Source: Caenorhabditis remanei (lineage: Eukaryota; Nematoda; Chromadorea; Rhabditida; Rhabditidae). Taken from it: 64,000 nt of DNA. The notes beneath the pieces are model-generated. The model saw only the letters and a program-made list of their open reading frames with translations, did not search any database and was not told the origin of the DNA. The stretch's first letter is position 1. Each line of letters opens with the position of its first letter. This document shows, one piece after another, positions 12,326 to 24,686 of this stretch. Both the position numbers and the translations under genes were made by a program. The stretch is from assembly GCF_010183535.1 (NCBI RefSeq), contig NC_071331.1:16492001-16556000 (forward strand), in the 5' to 3' direction.

Positions 12326-14303
12326 AAATACATTTGTAGAGTTACATTGGCTGCAAGAAATGAACTTTCCTTCGCTTGTTTCTTGATTTCTTGATAAAAT
12401 TGCTGTGATTGGAACCGTCGTTCTGGTCATTTGTTGGCTAATAGATGATTCTACTTTACACAAAAAATCCCCTCGATTTTCAGTTTTCTTCCCCCAAAGT
12501 CTGTCGTTTGATCTCTTTTTCTCAGTCATTGATATACTTCACTATCCTGTAATAACTGGATCCTCTGCCAACCATCGTAACTTTTGTTCATTTCCATAAA
12601 TTCCCGAAAAAGAACGGTCCGTTTACTCTTTACAATAGACTGTTCGTTTCTCTAAAAGCGCATATGAATCAAGTTCGAAATGAAGTTTCATATCCGTTTT
12701 TGCAACATCTTGATCGTCAATTTCGTCTCGAATCAATCATTCTGTCGACTGGGAATCCCTGGAAGGGCGGTCGACGACGGCGTTAAAAATTGCGTAAGAC
12801 CGCCAGGAGAAATGAAAAGAGAGAAAGATTGCGTCTGTTCTGTTCCAATTAAAACTTGTTACGGTACGAGACTTTTTGAGTTTGCCATTGGTGGCGTACG
12901 ACATCCTTCAAAAACTACATATGTACGAGACGCATACGATTATACGATTCGGGTTACGTAATCGTGGATGCAAATGGCAATTGTAGGTAGAGGAGGAGAA
13001 AAAAGGAAAAGAAGGAAGAGAAAAGAAGAGAGTTGATATGATAATTCTGACGAATGGCCGAATCGGTGTGCGTGGATGTGAAGGGTGAGGCTGGGATAAT
13101 GAGGGATAAACATCTGAATAAAGAAAAGTGAATTGTGGTAAAAGGGCATCTGATAAGGATTTGCTTGAATTGTCGGCAGTAGATTGTTTTCGAAAACTTT
13201 CTGAAAGATATGGATAGAAATTCATCTGAGTTCTCTGGCAATTAAAAGAATGTCATCTGATAGGTATATTTTTGAAAGTTGAGAAAAGGTATAGTTGGTT
13301 TCAGATATTTCATTGACAATATCAATCATTACCATTCATAAGTACATATTCCTTAGAATTTGCAGAAATCATCTTCTGAGTTTTTGAAATACAAACTTGG
13401 GAAGCAATAATATCTATCAAACAAAGTTTACATCGATTTGATAAAAGTCTGAAAATTGAGGTATGAATTACACGTTATTTGATGAATTCTGGTGTTATTT
13501 AAACTCAATCTGATTCAAAATTCAGTTCAACTGAAAATTTCAGAGAACCTGCAAAGGTCATAACTCAAAGACAGATTCAGAATCATCAACTTTCTAGCTA
13601 TTGTGAGTTCGTAGTTGCTTCTGAAAACTCAAAATTTTGTGAAGATCATCCTCTTTACAAGGGTTTCCAAATTCTCTATGTCTTGCTCAACGCAAACAAA
13701 GCAACTTAATAGAATTTCAAGTTCTCAATTATAAAACTCACTTTATCACCATATATTCATTGAAGTTCTGAAGCAGCCAAAAAATACGAAAGTGAAATGT
13801 TTCCTTTTCTCCGCAGATTTTCACAATCTGCTTAATTTTCTTTCTAATTTTTGCGTAAACAGTGTAACCAGGAAGATACGCAAGGAACAAGCCGTTTCTG
13901 ATTGATATATATCTGTACGGGCACAACACAAAACACCTTTTGGCGGGTTTATGATCATTATGATATAAACAATTCCCCTCATTTCCTCTCACTTCTATCC
14001 TTCTCCCATATCAATAGTTGTTGCATTATCATCAATGAAATATCAATGAATCCAATTGGAGACGCAGACTTTTTACCGGCCCATTGAACCCGAAGCCGAA
14101 CGCGGTTTTTTAGGAAAGGAAAAGCATTGGAGACGTAGAAGGATAAGAGAAGAGAGAGGGTGTCCAGCGCGCGGGCGACAACGAATGGGATTTCGAACCT
14201 GAAGGAGGTGTGGCTACGGTACGTGGACATCAGCCCAGAAGCTCCTTACATAAAAGGCTGACTGTGCCGATCGCTGCTGACTTTCTTGTCACCCGTTGCT
14301 GCC
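12326..14303. other. Intergenic, 2 kb, upstream of low-complexity secreted gene A
   Basis: No gene is supported. A 93-codon frame at 12680-12961 has cysteines but no splice or homology support (see rejected list). A TATA-like CATAAAAGG lies at 14249-14257, about 47 bp before the ATG of the next gene, and probably belongs to its core promoter. Confidence 0.5.
14249..14257 (+). promoter_or_regulatory. TATA-like element of secreted gene A
   Basis: CATAAAAGG sits 47-55 bp upstream of the start codon at 14304, a normal distance for a TATA box with a short 5' leader. Highly expressed worm matrix genes often have this arrangement. No trans-splice acceptor is obvious next to the ATG, which fits a conventional promoter. 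Confidence 0.45.
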
Positions 14304-17300
14304 ATGAAACATATATCCAGTCTGCTTTTGGTGAGTTCTTTTTTTGAAACCAAACGGAATACGGAGATCTTCCATTATGATTGTATACTAGGTCATATTA
14401 AGAAAAACATCTTAATTACTCATATCTTCGTCTGATATCAAGTACGGATTCTAAGATTCTCGCCTACGTAAAATGACGCTTTTGAATCAAAATATTTTCT
14501 TTGTTTTTTGTTGTTTTTTGTTGAGATTCTTCATTGTTTTCGGACTATTTCTTGGAAAGAAACATTTTTCGAGAATTTCTCAAATTCAGTTTCCCTTAGA
14601 TTCTGAACCCCAAACTTGCATTCTTTGCCGCTTTCAGATTTCAAAAAAAACCATTTCCAAAGACTGAGATCATAGACAAGATCTAGAACATTCAAACCCA
14701 ACTATCCAGAAACTTTTTCTCTCCAAAGAAATCTATAATGTCTAGACGTTAATCTCCTAAAAACCAATAACAGTTTCCTTATATCCTTCATCGTCATCAT
14801 CCTCTCACTTGTCTTCTTAATTACAGTTATCCTCTTTATTCGGCACCGCCGTTGGATGTCTCCCAGGTCTCGGACTTGGTGGTGGCGGAGGTGGAGGATG
14901 CTGCAGTCCTGCCCAACCTGCATGTGGAAATCCATGTGGAGGGGGAGGTGCTGCACCTGGTCCAGTTTATGCTGCTGCTCCATTGGCTCCAGCTCCATTT
15001 GCTGCTTATCCTCAAGCCCCACCTGCACCATATCAACCTCAATTCCAACAACAACAACAATATGGAGGAGCTAACAACTTCCAACAACAACAACCACAAC
15101 AATTCCAACAAATCCAAGGAGGATACGCTGGAGCTCAACAAGGAGGAAACTACGGATCCATTCAAACAGGAGCAGTATCAGCTGGAGGTGCCTATCAGGC
15201 TGAACCAGTTCACCAAGTACAACCATTGCCATTGCTAGGACAACCAGTGGCTTACGAGGTATTGTTCCGCATCGTTAATTTCTTCAAATGGGTGATAACC
15301 GGTAATGCCATTACAGAAAACAGTAGTTGTTGCGCCTTCTCAACAACAGGAACAAGTACTCAACACTGCCCAGGTTTTGACCAAGGTTATGCCAGCAAGT
15401 GCTGTTTTGGATGAGCATGTCGTGGAGCCAGCTGTCGCTTCTCCAAATAATGTGAGTGGAAATTGGAAATTAAGATGGAAATATTATAGAATTTGGGAGA
15501 TGAAAAATAAGTTTTTTTTTCAGATTGTCTCCTCATTCAACTCCCAAACTTCGTACGGAGATGAGCATCAAACATCAGTCCAAACTCATCAAACTCAACC
15601 ACAACAACAAGTTCTCCACCGTCCAGCTGCTTCATCCTCTTCGTCTTCATCATCTTCTGCTTCCTCTTCTGCTGAACACCATGCAACTCATCAAGTTCGT
15701 GTTCCATCTGCATCTTCTTCGATTGAATCCAACGAACATCGCGTCGTTCCTGAATCTATCATTGTCAAGGAGATCGTTCAATCGTTCGAAACCACAACTC
15801 CATATCCAAAACAAGTTGCTCTTCAAACGATTGCTCCATTCGTTCCACAACCAGTTCAGCCAATTCAGCCATCTCAGCCAGAACACATTGAGACAGTTCA
15901 ACCACAAATCTCTCAACCACGAGTCTCTCAACCACATCCAATTGAACACGTCAATTATCTTGCTCCACAAGTTCCATCTGCCTCTCAAACCCAAACCGTT
16001 GTTGAGACTGTTCAACCAGTCCACACTGTTCAACCAATCCACCCAGCTCCAGTCCAACAACTTCCACTTCAACCAGCTCATGTCGTCCAAGTTTCTGCTC
16101 CAGAAGCCACACAAGCACCTACTCATTTCGCCTCAGAAACTGTTAGTTTATCAGAAAATTGATCGATTTCAATGAGATGTTTTTCTTCAGAAAGTTGTCG
16201 CCGAGGAGGATAGAATCGAAGCAACTGGAGGATCAGACTACGATCAACCATCTAATATTCCAAGCAGCGAGCAAGCTACTGTCAACGAACTTCTTGCTTC
16301 TGTAAGTTTTTTCGTGATGTCGAAAAATCAATTCAACTTAATTTCAGCTTGATAACGAATCTACTACACCACAAAACAACTTGGACTTCAACCAAGTGAC
16401 AGTCGAACCAACCAACAACAGCGACAACAATCAAAAGACAGAAATCGTCCAAACTGAAGGAGATGATTATGATGCTCCATTGAATGAAGATCGTAAAGAT
16501 GTTCCAACTGCTGAACCATCTCATAACGTTGCTCCATCTAACCCACAACCAGTTGCAGTTGTTCCAGAAGAAACTGCTCCAATCATTCCTCAACCAATTC
16601 AACCAATTCAAGAAGTTCAAACTTATCAACCACCAGCACAGAGCACTGTTGCTCCAGTTGTTGAGACGACAGTTGGATACGTCGAACCACCAAAACCAAA
16701 ACCAGAAATTCATCTTCAACCAGTTGCACCAGCTGTTCGTGTTGAAGTGACAACTCCTGAACCAACTCCAACAGTTCGTTTCGAATTACCAATTGAAGTT
16801 CATGAAGTTGTTACTCCACAAGTTCCACTTCAACCAGAACCAGCAGTTATTCAAACAATTACTGAGGAACCAATTGCTGAAGTGACTGTTCAAGTACTCG
16901 AGTCATCTGCTGCTCCAGTTTCTCAATTCTTTGAGAATATCACATCTCGTGAAGAAACAAAAGAAGAACCAGCACCAACACAGGTAATTTCAAGAGTTTC
17001 ATTTATTTAGTTCGCATGGTTAAGTTACACATTTCACAGCCTGAGCAACCATCGGTGACATCACCAGCAGTCAATGGAAACGATTATGATGAAGAGAAGT
17101 CTGTGGAGAACAAGGTAACACTCAACTTTGGTTCATCACTGATCACAAGAATATGATTTCAGGTTTCCACGGAAACCGACGTTGTGCCAAACCTTGGAGA
17201 ATACGGTAGCAAGTTTGCAAAGGTAAGTATTTCACCGTTCACGGAAACACGTCACCGTCGGACACGTTTGTGACGTAACCACTGTGGTTACACACATTGT

Positions 17301-17612
17301 AAAACAGCATTCTTGGCATTTCCCTCCTTCCGGGTTGGTCTGAAACTTGACACTTCTCGGTTATGCATGATTATTTTGCAGCCTTTACTTTTCATCAGTG
17401 TAATGTATACAGAGAGAATTTATTAGATATACAAGGACAGAACTGTAGAGTTTTTTGAATTGAGGTTTCATGATTGGAGAAGATGAAATCTGAAAGAGTA
17501 GAGTTGGTATTTTCAGGTGCAAGGAGCTGAAACGAAACAAGTGAGTGAGCCAATCCAAATAGAGACCATCGAGAATGCCAATCCATACGGAAGAAAGTAT
17601 TGGATTTTCTAA
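14304..17612 (+). CDS. Secreted Gln/Pro-rich low-complexity protein A with Gly-Cys N-terminus
   Basis: Nine exons (14304-14330, 14827-15258, 15317-15451, 15524-16141, 16191-16301, 16348-16983, 17040-17114, 17163-17222, 17517-17612) give 729 residues in perfect phase. It starts with a signal peptide (MKHISSLLLLSSLFGTAVGC). A Gly run and the Cys block CCSPAQPACGNPCGG follow, then long Q-, P-, V- and S-rich disordered sequence with repeated QPVQPIQP-type units. The tail ends NANPYGRKYWIF. Apart from the Cys block there is no folded domain. It is a clear paralogue of gene B at 20405. I infer an extracellular matrix role, possibly cuticle, pharyngeal lining or another apical matrix, because signal peptide, Gly-Cys head and disordered repeats are typical of those proteins. 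The last intron (17223-17516) is longer and holds nested inverted repeats. Confidence 0.88.
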
Positions 17613-17928
17613 ATACTTCTCTTTTCTTTCTTCTTTTTTTCTCCGCTCGACGTTTCCCTCATCTCATCTCAATGTGCAAATAGGCGCCAATTCATAATGT
17701 TTTTTTTATTCCAAAGTGTTAATAATCGAATAAGAATGCGAAGCATTTCAATCAAATTCTCAAACTGAACCGATCCTTTTTCCTCATCCTTTTCTGTATA
17801 TTTTGTTTCTGTTTTTTCTTCATTTCTCCCTTTTCTTCTTCTTAATAAATAACTTATTTTCCATCCTTCCATCCCTCTTTTTTCCACATGAAATCTCCGA
17901 AAGCTTAAGCTGTGAAAAGATAAAAATC

Positions 17929-18358
17929 ATGGAGAAGAAGCTTGATTCTGTCAAGGTCAACCAAGGTATGATAGGCGTCGCCGAACAACAAAAACTCGTC
18001 GCAAAATTGCGTAATGAAGGGGGATTTTGGACGGTGAAGCGAAGAAAAAAGAGAGAAAAGAAGGAGAAGAAGCCGTCTGCTGCTACCGATCGGATCCCAC
18101 TGAGCGATAAAATGAATTTCATTGCGAGGAAAACGAAAAACAGGAGAAGGAAGACGTCGCAAGGAGACCAGGAGGGTTGTGTAATTGGCAGAATTTTTGG
18201 GTTGAATGCTACATGCTTAACAACAAATTCTCTGTTTATAGAGTCACTTCGAAGAGACTTCTGGAGATAGAACCGGAAGAGTGGCAGCGATCATGGAGGC
18301 ACCTGGTGTTTGGTTTGAAATGTATGACGTGGCAGATGCATATTTATTGAGAGACTAG
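17929..18358 (+). CDS. Hypothetical small basic protein, two exons
   Basis: Exon 1 (17929-18180, 84 codons) ends at a good GTAATT donor in phase 0. Exon 2 (18242-18358) follows a TTTATAG acceptor and runs to a TAG. The 122-residue product has a Lys/Arg-rich middle (KRRKKREKKEKK) that could act as a nuclear or nucleic-acid-binding stretch. Its C-terminus is non-basic (EAPGVWFEMYDVADAYLL). I recognise no family. Codon usage and splice sites are acceptable but not strong, and the Lys-rich part could be purine-rich noise. Without splicing the frame ends at 18270. Confidence 0.35.
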
Positions 18359-20404
18359 ACATTATAGATTGATATGATCAGTCTATTTTCATTGATATAA
18401 CTGGATTTTTTATGAGAAAGATGTCTATCACAGAACAAACTGTATCTGTTCGTTAATTGATAGCCTACAAACCAAAAATTTCTAAATCATCATCTCATTA
18501 AGTTATTTTTTTCTTCGTTGACTTGGAGGTCTCAAAATGTTGAGTAATGCGGAACGGAAGACATTAAAGCCATGAATCATGCATGCCTTCAATTCAACTG
18601 ATTGTTCTTTTTGGAATTTGAGGAATACTTGGTTACCTGGGTTCTTTATGCTATGATATGAGTAACGAAAAAGTGATGAAAATGTAAGAACAATTCTAGA
18701 GAAGTATTGTTTCTGAAATATGACTAGACAAACTTGTTACACATTTCGTGAGATACATTCTAGTTGTCATATCATCAAAATTTCACTTTCTTATTTTTTG
18801 TCGGTTTGATTAGATTCAATGTTACAGGTTCCATTGGCAGATAACTTCATTTTGACAAGGATTCCAAGGTAGGTCTGAATGACCACTGATAGAGATAAAA
18901 AGGAATCAGCTAGTTTCCAAAGTACATGAATTAGAAGAGCAAATCAGGTTATCATATTTAGTCGGAAGAAAGAGAAAGTGAATTTTGATTGATTAGGTTT
19001 TGCAAAAAAGAACAGTTTCCGGTTTTTCTAAAAACTTATCAGCTCATATATCCTTTCCAAAACCCCAATCTATCAGACTGTCATTGAAACCCTTTATACC
19101 TTATTCTGTCTCCTCCTTCGACAGTGTCACCTCTCCTCTCCACTCGCTTCGTTACACTCAGATATATTAGAAACGAAAGGGAAAAAGCTTAGGTCCTGAT
19201 CGGGACGCCTGGCAATTAATCAAGTGAATCGCTTATCAATCGAAATGTTTTCTCCGCGCAACAATCGGTTACGCAATAGATAGATAGAGACATTTGAGAA
19301 GCTAATGAAACAAATGGAAACGATTGAATAAAGACGAAATGTGCCGACGAAGACGGCAGAATGGACATTGGATCCGATAAATGAGTCAGAGGAATTGAGG
19401 AAATGGGTAATGGGAAAAATTATGGGAGATTGCATAATTGAGAAATGGATTGGAGATGGGCAAGAAAAGACGTTGTTTTGAATAGAGGAAAATGGGAAGG
19501 TTTTGGAGCACAGATTTATTCAAAACACTCATGGAAACTGTACAGATGGTGAAAACTGATTCATCAACTGCAAAAACTCACTTCTACCGCAATACCGGGT
19601 TATATAGTGGTGCAGAACAATAAAATTTCGGGTTAATACTAGAGAGAACTCGCACCCAAACGTTGTCAGCTTCAAAAATGAAGATCTAGGTTTGGTCTAC
19701 AATTTCTACTGAAATATGAGAACCTGATACATATTCGAACCACGAGAACTGATAATATTTTACTTCACACTGCAAAAGGGTTGGTACCTTGAAAATGTTT
19801 CTATAGATGGACATCTCGAAAAATAAGAATATGTTATTCTATTCTAGTACCTTTCGGTGTATTTAAACGAAAATTCTTTCTTGAGATATGAACAAAAAAT
19901 TGGATAGAATCAAGTTCTAGAGGGTTGAATGATTGTAATGTACACACTTTTCTTTTCACATTTTGTTTCTCAGTTCACACCTGCTCTTTTTACGCAGACA
20001 CTTTTTACGGACTATCTGAATTTGAAATCTTTTCAATCTGCCATTCCATATCGTTTTTCTATCCGTCTTCTCAAACTTCGCTCTTCAAAAATATACCGGT
20101 CCTTGTCAAGGTGGCACTGGTCACCCGTGCGACAGTGGCCGGGTGTTAGCTTGCTTACCCCCAATAGTACACCACATTCCGAGGCGATGGATTGTGACAT
20201 CGATGGAGAGACATCTAGGTTCGATTTCAGAAAACTGTTTTACGCAAGCGACTTGCCCCCTCTGCGCATGTTGCGCCAGCGCCTTTCTCTTTCACGCAGC
20301 CGGAGGAGGTGAGGGGAGGAGTGACAAGGGCACTACTTAAGCTGACCGAATCTTTCATTTAACGCTACTACACACACTCTAACACACTAAATTGTGTCGT
20401 CGTC
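18359..20404. other. Intergenic, 2 kb, upstream of secreted gene B
   Basis: No coding exon is supported. The last 300 bp (20080-20330) are more GC-rich and probably hold the promoter of gene B. I see no RNA gene or transposon. Confidence 0.5.
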
Positions 20405-22294
20405 ATGGCTAGTGTGAGTTCATTTTCTTCCTTTTTATTTGATTACCTTTCTCACTTTCTCTTCTTTCAGTTCTTTTTGATTGCTCTTCTCGCTACCCCA
20501 GCACTCGGATGCATCGGAGGTCTTGGAGGTGGAGGTGGTGGCTGTTGCCAACCATCTCAACCAGCCTGCTCTAACCCATGTGGAGGAGCTTCTGCTGCCG
20601 GGTGAGTCTCATCTTTTCATATTTACTATTTCTATTCTTACTCTTAATTAGATATGCTGCCCCAGCCGCTGGATACCCAAGAGCTCCAGTCGGTTATGCT
20701 GCCCCACCACCCCCACCACCACCACCAGCTTTCGGAGGAATCGGAGGAGCTGCTTACCCAGGAGCCGGAGCCGGAGGACAGTATGATACCGGAGTTCACG
20801 GAGGAGCTCAAGGAGGATATGCTGGAGCCCAAGGAGCTCAAGGAGGATACGCCGGAGTTCAAGGAGCCCAAGGAGGATACGCTGGAGCTCAAGCCCAAGG
20901 AGCTCAAGGAGGATACGCCGGAGCCCAAGGAGCCCAAGGAGGATATGCTGGAGCTCAAGCCGTTCAAGGAGGACAAATCGCTTCCCAAGGATACGCCGGA
21001 GCCGGATCCCAAGTCTCTGCCGGAGGAGCTTACAACCAAGGACCATCTGCTGTGAACGGAGGATACACTTCTCAACAACAAGGAGGAGCTGTTGCCCCAG
21101 CTGCCGGATACGGACAAGGACCAGCCGCTGTTCATGTTGATACCACTGCTATCACTTCCGAGGGAACCGTCTCTCAACAAGGAGGATCCTCTGCCGCTGG
21201 AGGATACGGAGAAGAGACTGGAGCCGCTGCTTCCGTCGGAGAACAAACCAACACCGTTGTCCAAACCGGAGAGACCACCGAGGAAGGATACGGAGCTCAA
21301 GGAGGATCTGCCCCAGCTGGAGGATCTGAAGCCGAGGAGACCGAGATCGTCGCTGTTGCTACCTCTGCCCCAGCTCCAGCCCCAACCTACGAGAACGTTC
21401 AACCAGCTCCAGTTGCCCCAACCACCACCGTCGAGGAGACTCACGCCGAGACTCACGTCGAAGAGCCACAACCACAAGTTGAGGAGACCCACGTCGAAGT
21501 CGAGGAGCCAGCACCAGCCCCAGTTCCAGTCGCCACATCTGCCCCAATTGTTGAGCCAGTCACCGAGGTGAATACTGAAGAATATGAAGAGGAAATCGTT
21601 GAACCAGCTGAGCCACAAGTTGTTGAGCCAGTTCCAGAGCCACAAGTTGTTGAGCCAGCCCCACAACCACACGTTGAACCAGTTCAGCCAGCCCCACAAG
21701 TCACTGAGCCACAAGTTGTTGAGCCACAAGTTGTTGTTGAGCCAGCACCACAACCACACGTTGAGCCAGCAGCCGCACCAGCACCAGAAACTTTCGAAAC
21801 CTCTGCCCCAGTTGCACCACAAGTCACTGAGTACCCAATTCAACAGACTGAGGCTCCAGTTGAAGAGGTATACGAAGAGGAAACCGAAGCACCAGTTGCA
21901 CCAGTTCAACCAACGGAATCTTCTTCTTCTTTTGAAGAGGTTACCGCTGAAGAGACTGCACCATCACAACCAGCACCTTATGTTCCACCAGCACCAACCT
22001 TCACTGTATGTTTAGGATTGTCCTCATTTTGTTTCACAAAGATACAACAATTTCCGAAAATTTCTACTACCTATCTTCTAGGAAACTATTCCTGTATAAC
22101 AACATTATTAATTACAGGAGCAAAAGCCAGGATACGAGCAAACTGCCCCAGCTGTTGAGACCAAGGAAGAATCTTACGATGATGAGCAGCCAGCTGAGGA
22201 GACCCATGTTGAGCCAGAACAACCAGCTGCTGGAGGTGGATACTCAGCAACTGAAGCTCCAGCTAAGCCAGATGGTGGATACCGCACCCACTAA
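20405..22294 (+). CDS. Secreted Gly/Ala-Glu/Pro repeat protein B with Gly-Cys N-terminus
   Basis: Four exons (20405-20413, 20471-20601, 20652-22005, 22118-22294) give 556 residues. The first exon is only nine bases (Met-Ala-Ser), then the signal peptide continues as FFLIALLATPALGC. The mature protein opens with a Gly run and CCQPSQPACSNPCGG, matching gene A. It then has a Tyr/Pro-rich segment, six or so GGYAGAQGAQ repeats (nt 20810-20970) and a long acidic region built of VEPAPQPHVEP-like units. The C-terminus is AKPDGGYRTH. Codon use is strongly biased to GGA, CCA and GCC, a sign of high expression in Caenorhabditis. I infer a secreted structural or matrix protein. Together with gene A it forms a small family of which I cannot name the members with certainty. 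Confidence 0.9.
20810..20970 (+). repeat. In-frame tandem repeat encoding GGYAGAQ units
   Basis: About 160 bp of imperfect tandem repeats with a unit near 30 bp, built from GGAGCTCAAGGAGGATAC-type blocks. It encodes AQGGYAGAQG modules in gene B. Because unit length is a multiple of three, copy-number changes keep the frame. Confidence 0.8.
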
Positions 22295-23762
22295 GCGATA
22301 GATCGAAATAGGTGCTCATTCACTCTGATCTCGTTTTGATTGCTCGTCGACATTCTGCTCAAAACAATCCCCAAACTTTCTCGTCTTTTTTGCCTCAATT
22401 TGTCTGTATATACTGTTGAACCCCCCTTTATTTTATTTCTCTTTATCTAATTTTTTGTCTTTCTTTTTGATTAGTAGAACTTGTTTCACTGACTGAAATT
22501 AACTAATTTCAAATAAAATGGTGATTTTTAATTTTATTCTCCGAGCATCATAAAGAACACATTTCGAATGGCAGAGGTATTCGTTTGAAATGTTTATCTT
22601 TTGATTCGGTTTTTGGGTTAAATAAGATGAATCAATGGAAAACAGAGTCTCAAACTGGATTTTTTTGTTAGGGAAAAATATAAAGATTCTCAACAATTAG
22701 TATTTCCCTGGTTTTTATCAACAAAAAATGTTTTCTAATCTTTATTTCCAGTTTGGAGTAGGTTGGGAAAACTGTCAAATAATATTGTAAGTTGATCAAA
22801 TTGTTTTTGATATGTGACCCCTAAATCTATTTTTGAGAAAAAAATGAGAGAATTTCCCCGTCCTTTCACAGTAATCATTAAATAACTAAAACTGAAACTC
22901 AAGCTGCTTTAGACCTGCCTTTAAAGGAAAATTAATTTTTTGAGCCGGCGGTCTCAACACGATCATCAGTTTCATACGATAGCTTTCAAACTTTTTAGTC
23001 AATCCGCTACAAAGTTTTACACTTTTTATGTCTTTGTAAATACGTTTTCCAATATTTTTAATGCCCGCGTATATGAGTCGAGGACAATTTTCTAATTGAA
23101 CTCAAAATTCTTGATGTTTTTGTTGTCTTGTTTTTCCTTGTTTCATCACAGGTGTTTTTGTTTTCAGATTAAGCTTTGATCAACAGATTTTGTCTTCTGA
23201 AGATTCTTAGCTCTTCGAAAATAAATATCTACATTTTTGATTGTCGGATCTTGTGACAATGAAACCGTTTTTAACAATGACATTTCAAAATTCCTTCTTC
23301 TTCTCTCCAACATCATGTTTCGTTCTTCTTGTACTTTTCCTTCTTCTCTTTTTGCTTCTTCTTCTTTTCGCTCTCGCAAATCGTGCCTAGTGTCCTACTG
23401 GCGTACTTTCACCACTTTGACGTCTTTTCCGTGCCATCTGTCACTTTGGACACGTCAGCGCACTCCAGATTTTCATTTTATAGAGCACTGTTCCTACTGA
23501 ACCGCTACATTTTACATCTATAATTTTTTGATTATTTTTCTGCGTATCTTCTCTTTCAATGGTACACGTGGAAGCGCGTGTCTTTGTCTTTGTGGCGGTA
23601 ACACAAGATACGCCGCTTGTCGCCGCCTCGTTCTCTCTTCTTGTCGTTTTCACTCAATGTTCTCACTTTATCTGTTTCAGTTGATTTTCTCGATAGTCGT
23701 GTGGCTTTAGTTTAAAACCTTTTCTTTGTATATATTTTACTTCATTTCATTACAGGTTCAAT
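22295..23762. other. Intergenic between secreted gene B and sar-1
   Basis: It begins with the 3' UTR of gene B, with an AATAAA-like signal near 22510. The rest is A/T-rich without supported genes. A TTTCATTACAG acceptor at about 23745-23755, a few bases before the sar-1 ATG, is a likely SL trans-splice site. Confidence 0.5.
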
Positions 23763-24686
23763 ATGTCGTTTTTATGGGACTGGTTTAATGGAGTGCTCAA
23801 CATGCTGGGTTTGTTTTGAAAACTTTATCATTTCTTTATTTCATCGTTTACAGGATTGGCCAACAAGAAGGGAAAATTGGTATTCTTGGGACTCGATAAC
23901 GCCGGAAAGACAACACTGCTGCACATGCTCAAGGATGACCGAATTGCTCAGCACGTACCCACGCTTCACCCTAGTAAGTTTTTTTTCGAAATCCTATTAA
24001 CCTACAAAAATATAAATGACTTTGTATCATATAAATACCAATTTATAAGATAAATACATAGAAGTCACAAATATCTTAGCCATTTTCCGCCAGCTGATTG
24101 ACCGGTTTTGCTTATCAACTTCTTGGATGATGACGCGACTGGCGAAACCAGTTTCTTATGAAACGTAATTTATTTCAGCTTCCGAGCAAATGTCTTTGGG
24201 AGGAATCTCATTCACCACATACGATCTCGGTGGTCACGCTCAAGGTTAGATCGGAGTTCTCATTTTCAGTTCGAATGTTCTCAATTTCAGCACGACGAGT
24301 CTGGAAAGACTATTTCCCAGCTGTGGACGCTGTCGTTTTCCTTATCGATGTGGCAGATGCAGAGAGAATGCAAGAAAGTCGTGTTGAACTCGAATCCTTG
24401 CTCCAGGATGAACAAATCGCTTCGGTTCCAGTTCTTATTCTCGGAAACAAGATTGACAAGCCAGGAGCATTGAGTGAGGATCAACTCAAGTGGCAGCTCA
24501 ATATTCAGCATATGTGTACTGGAAAGGGCAAGTTATCCTAATCAGGATTCAAAAATCATCAGTAATCTTACAGGAGACGTTTCACGAAATGAAATGGCTT
24601 CCCGGCCGATGGAAGTGTTCATGTGTTCTGTCCTCCAACGTCAAGGTTATGGAGAAGGAATTCGTTGGCTCGGACAATACTTGTAA
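23763..24686 (+). CDS. sar-1: SAR1 small GTPase (COPII coat assembly)
   Basis: Complete SAR1 of about 193 residues in five exons. The N-terminal amphipathic helix starts [17 protein letters not shown]. The P-loop is GLDNAGKT, switch II carries DLGGH, the guanine-specificity motif is NKID, and the C-terminus is [12 protein letters not shown]1-GTP inserts into ER exit-site membranes and recruits Sec23/24 and Sec13/31. The last intron starts at 24528 with GCAAGT instead of GT and ends TTACAG at 24573. Only this GC-AG junction restores the SAR1 frame ([12 protein letters not shown]). An acceptor lies just before the ATG, consistent with trans-splicing. In C. elegans the gene is sar-1, from memory ZK180.4. 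Confidence 0.97.

Noticed and set aside
12680..12961. 93-codon Cys-containing frame (+)
   Set aside because: It has no signal-peptide-quality start, no splice signals and no recognised domain, and lies in a 2 kb promoter-like region. It may deserve expression data but is not supported.
20644..21909. 421-codon open frame on the minus strand opposite gene B
   Set aside because: It is a shadow of the repetitive GGA/CCA-biased coding strand of gene B. Its Trp/Ser/Leu-rich composition is an artefact and there are no splice sites or start context.
24086..24178. C/D-box snoRNA in the second sar-1 intron
   Set aside because: There is a GATGATGA-like C box, but no convincing downstream CTGA box at a suitable distance and no terminal stem.
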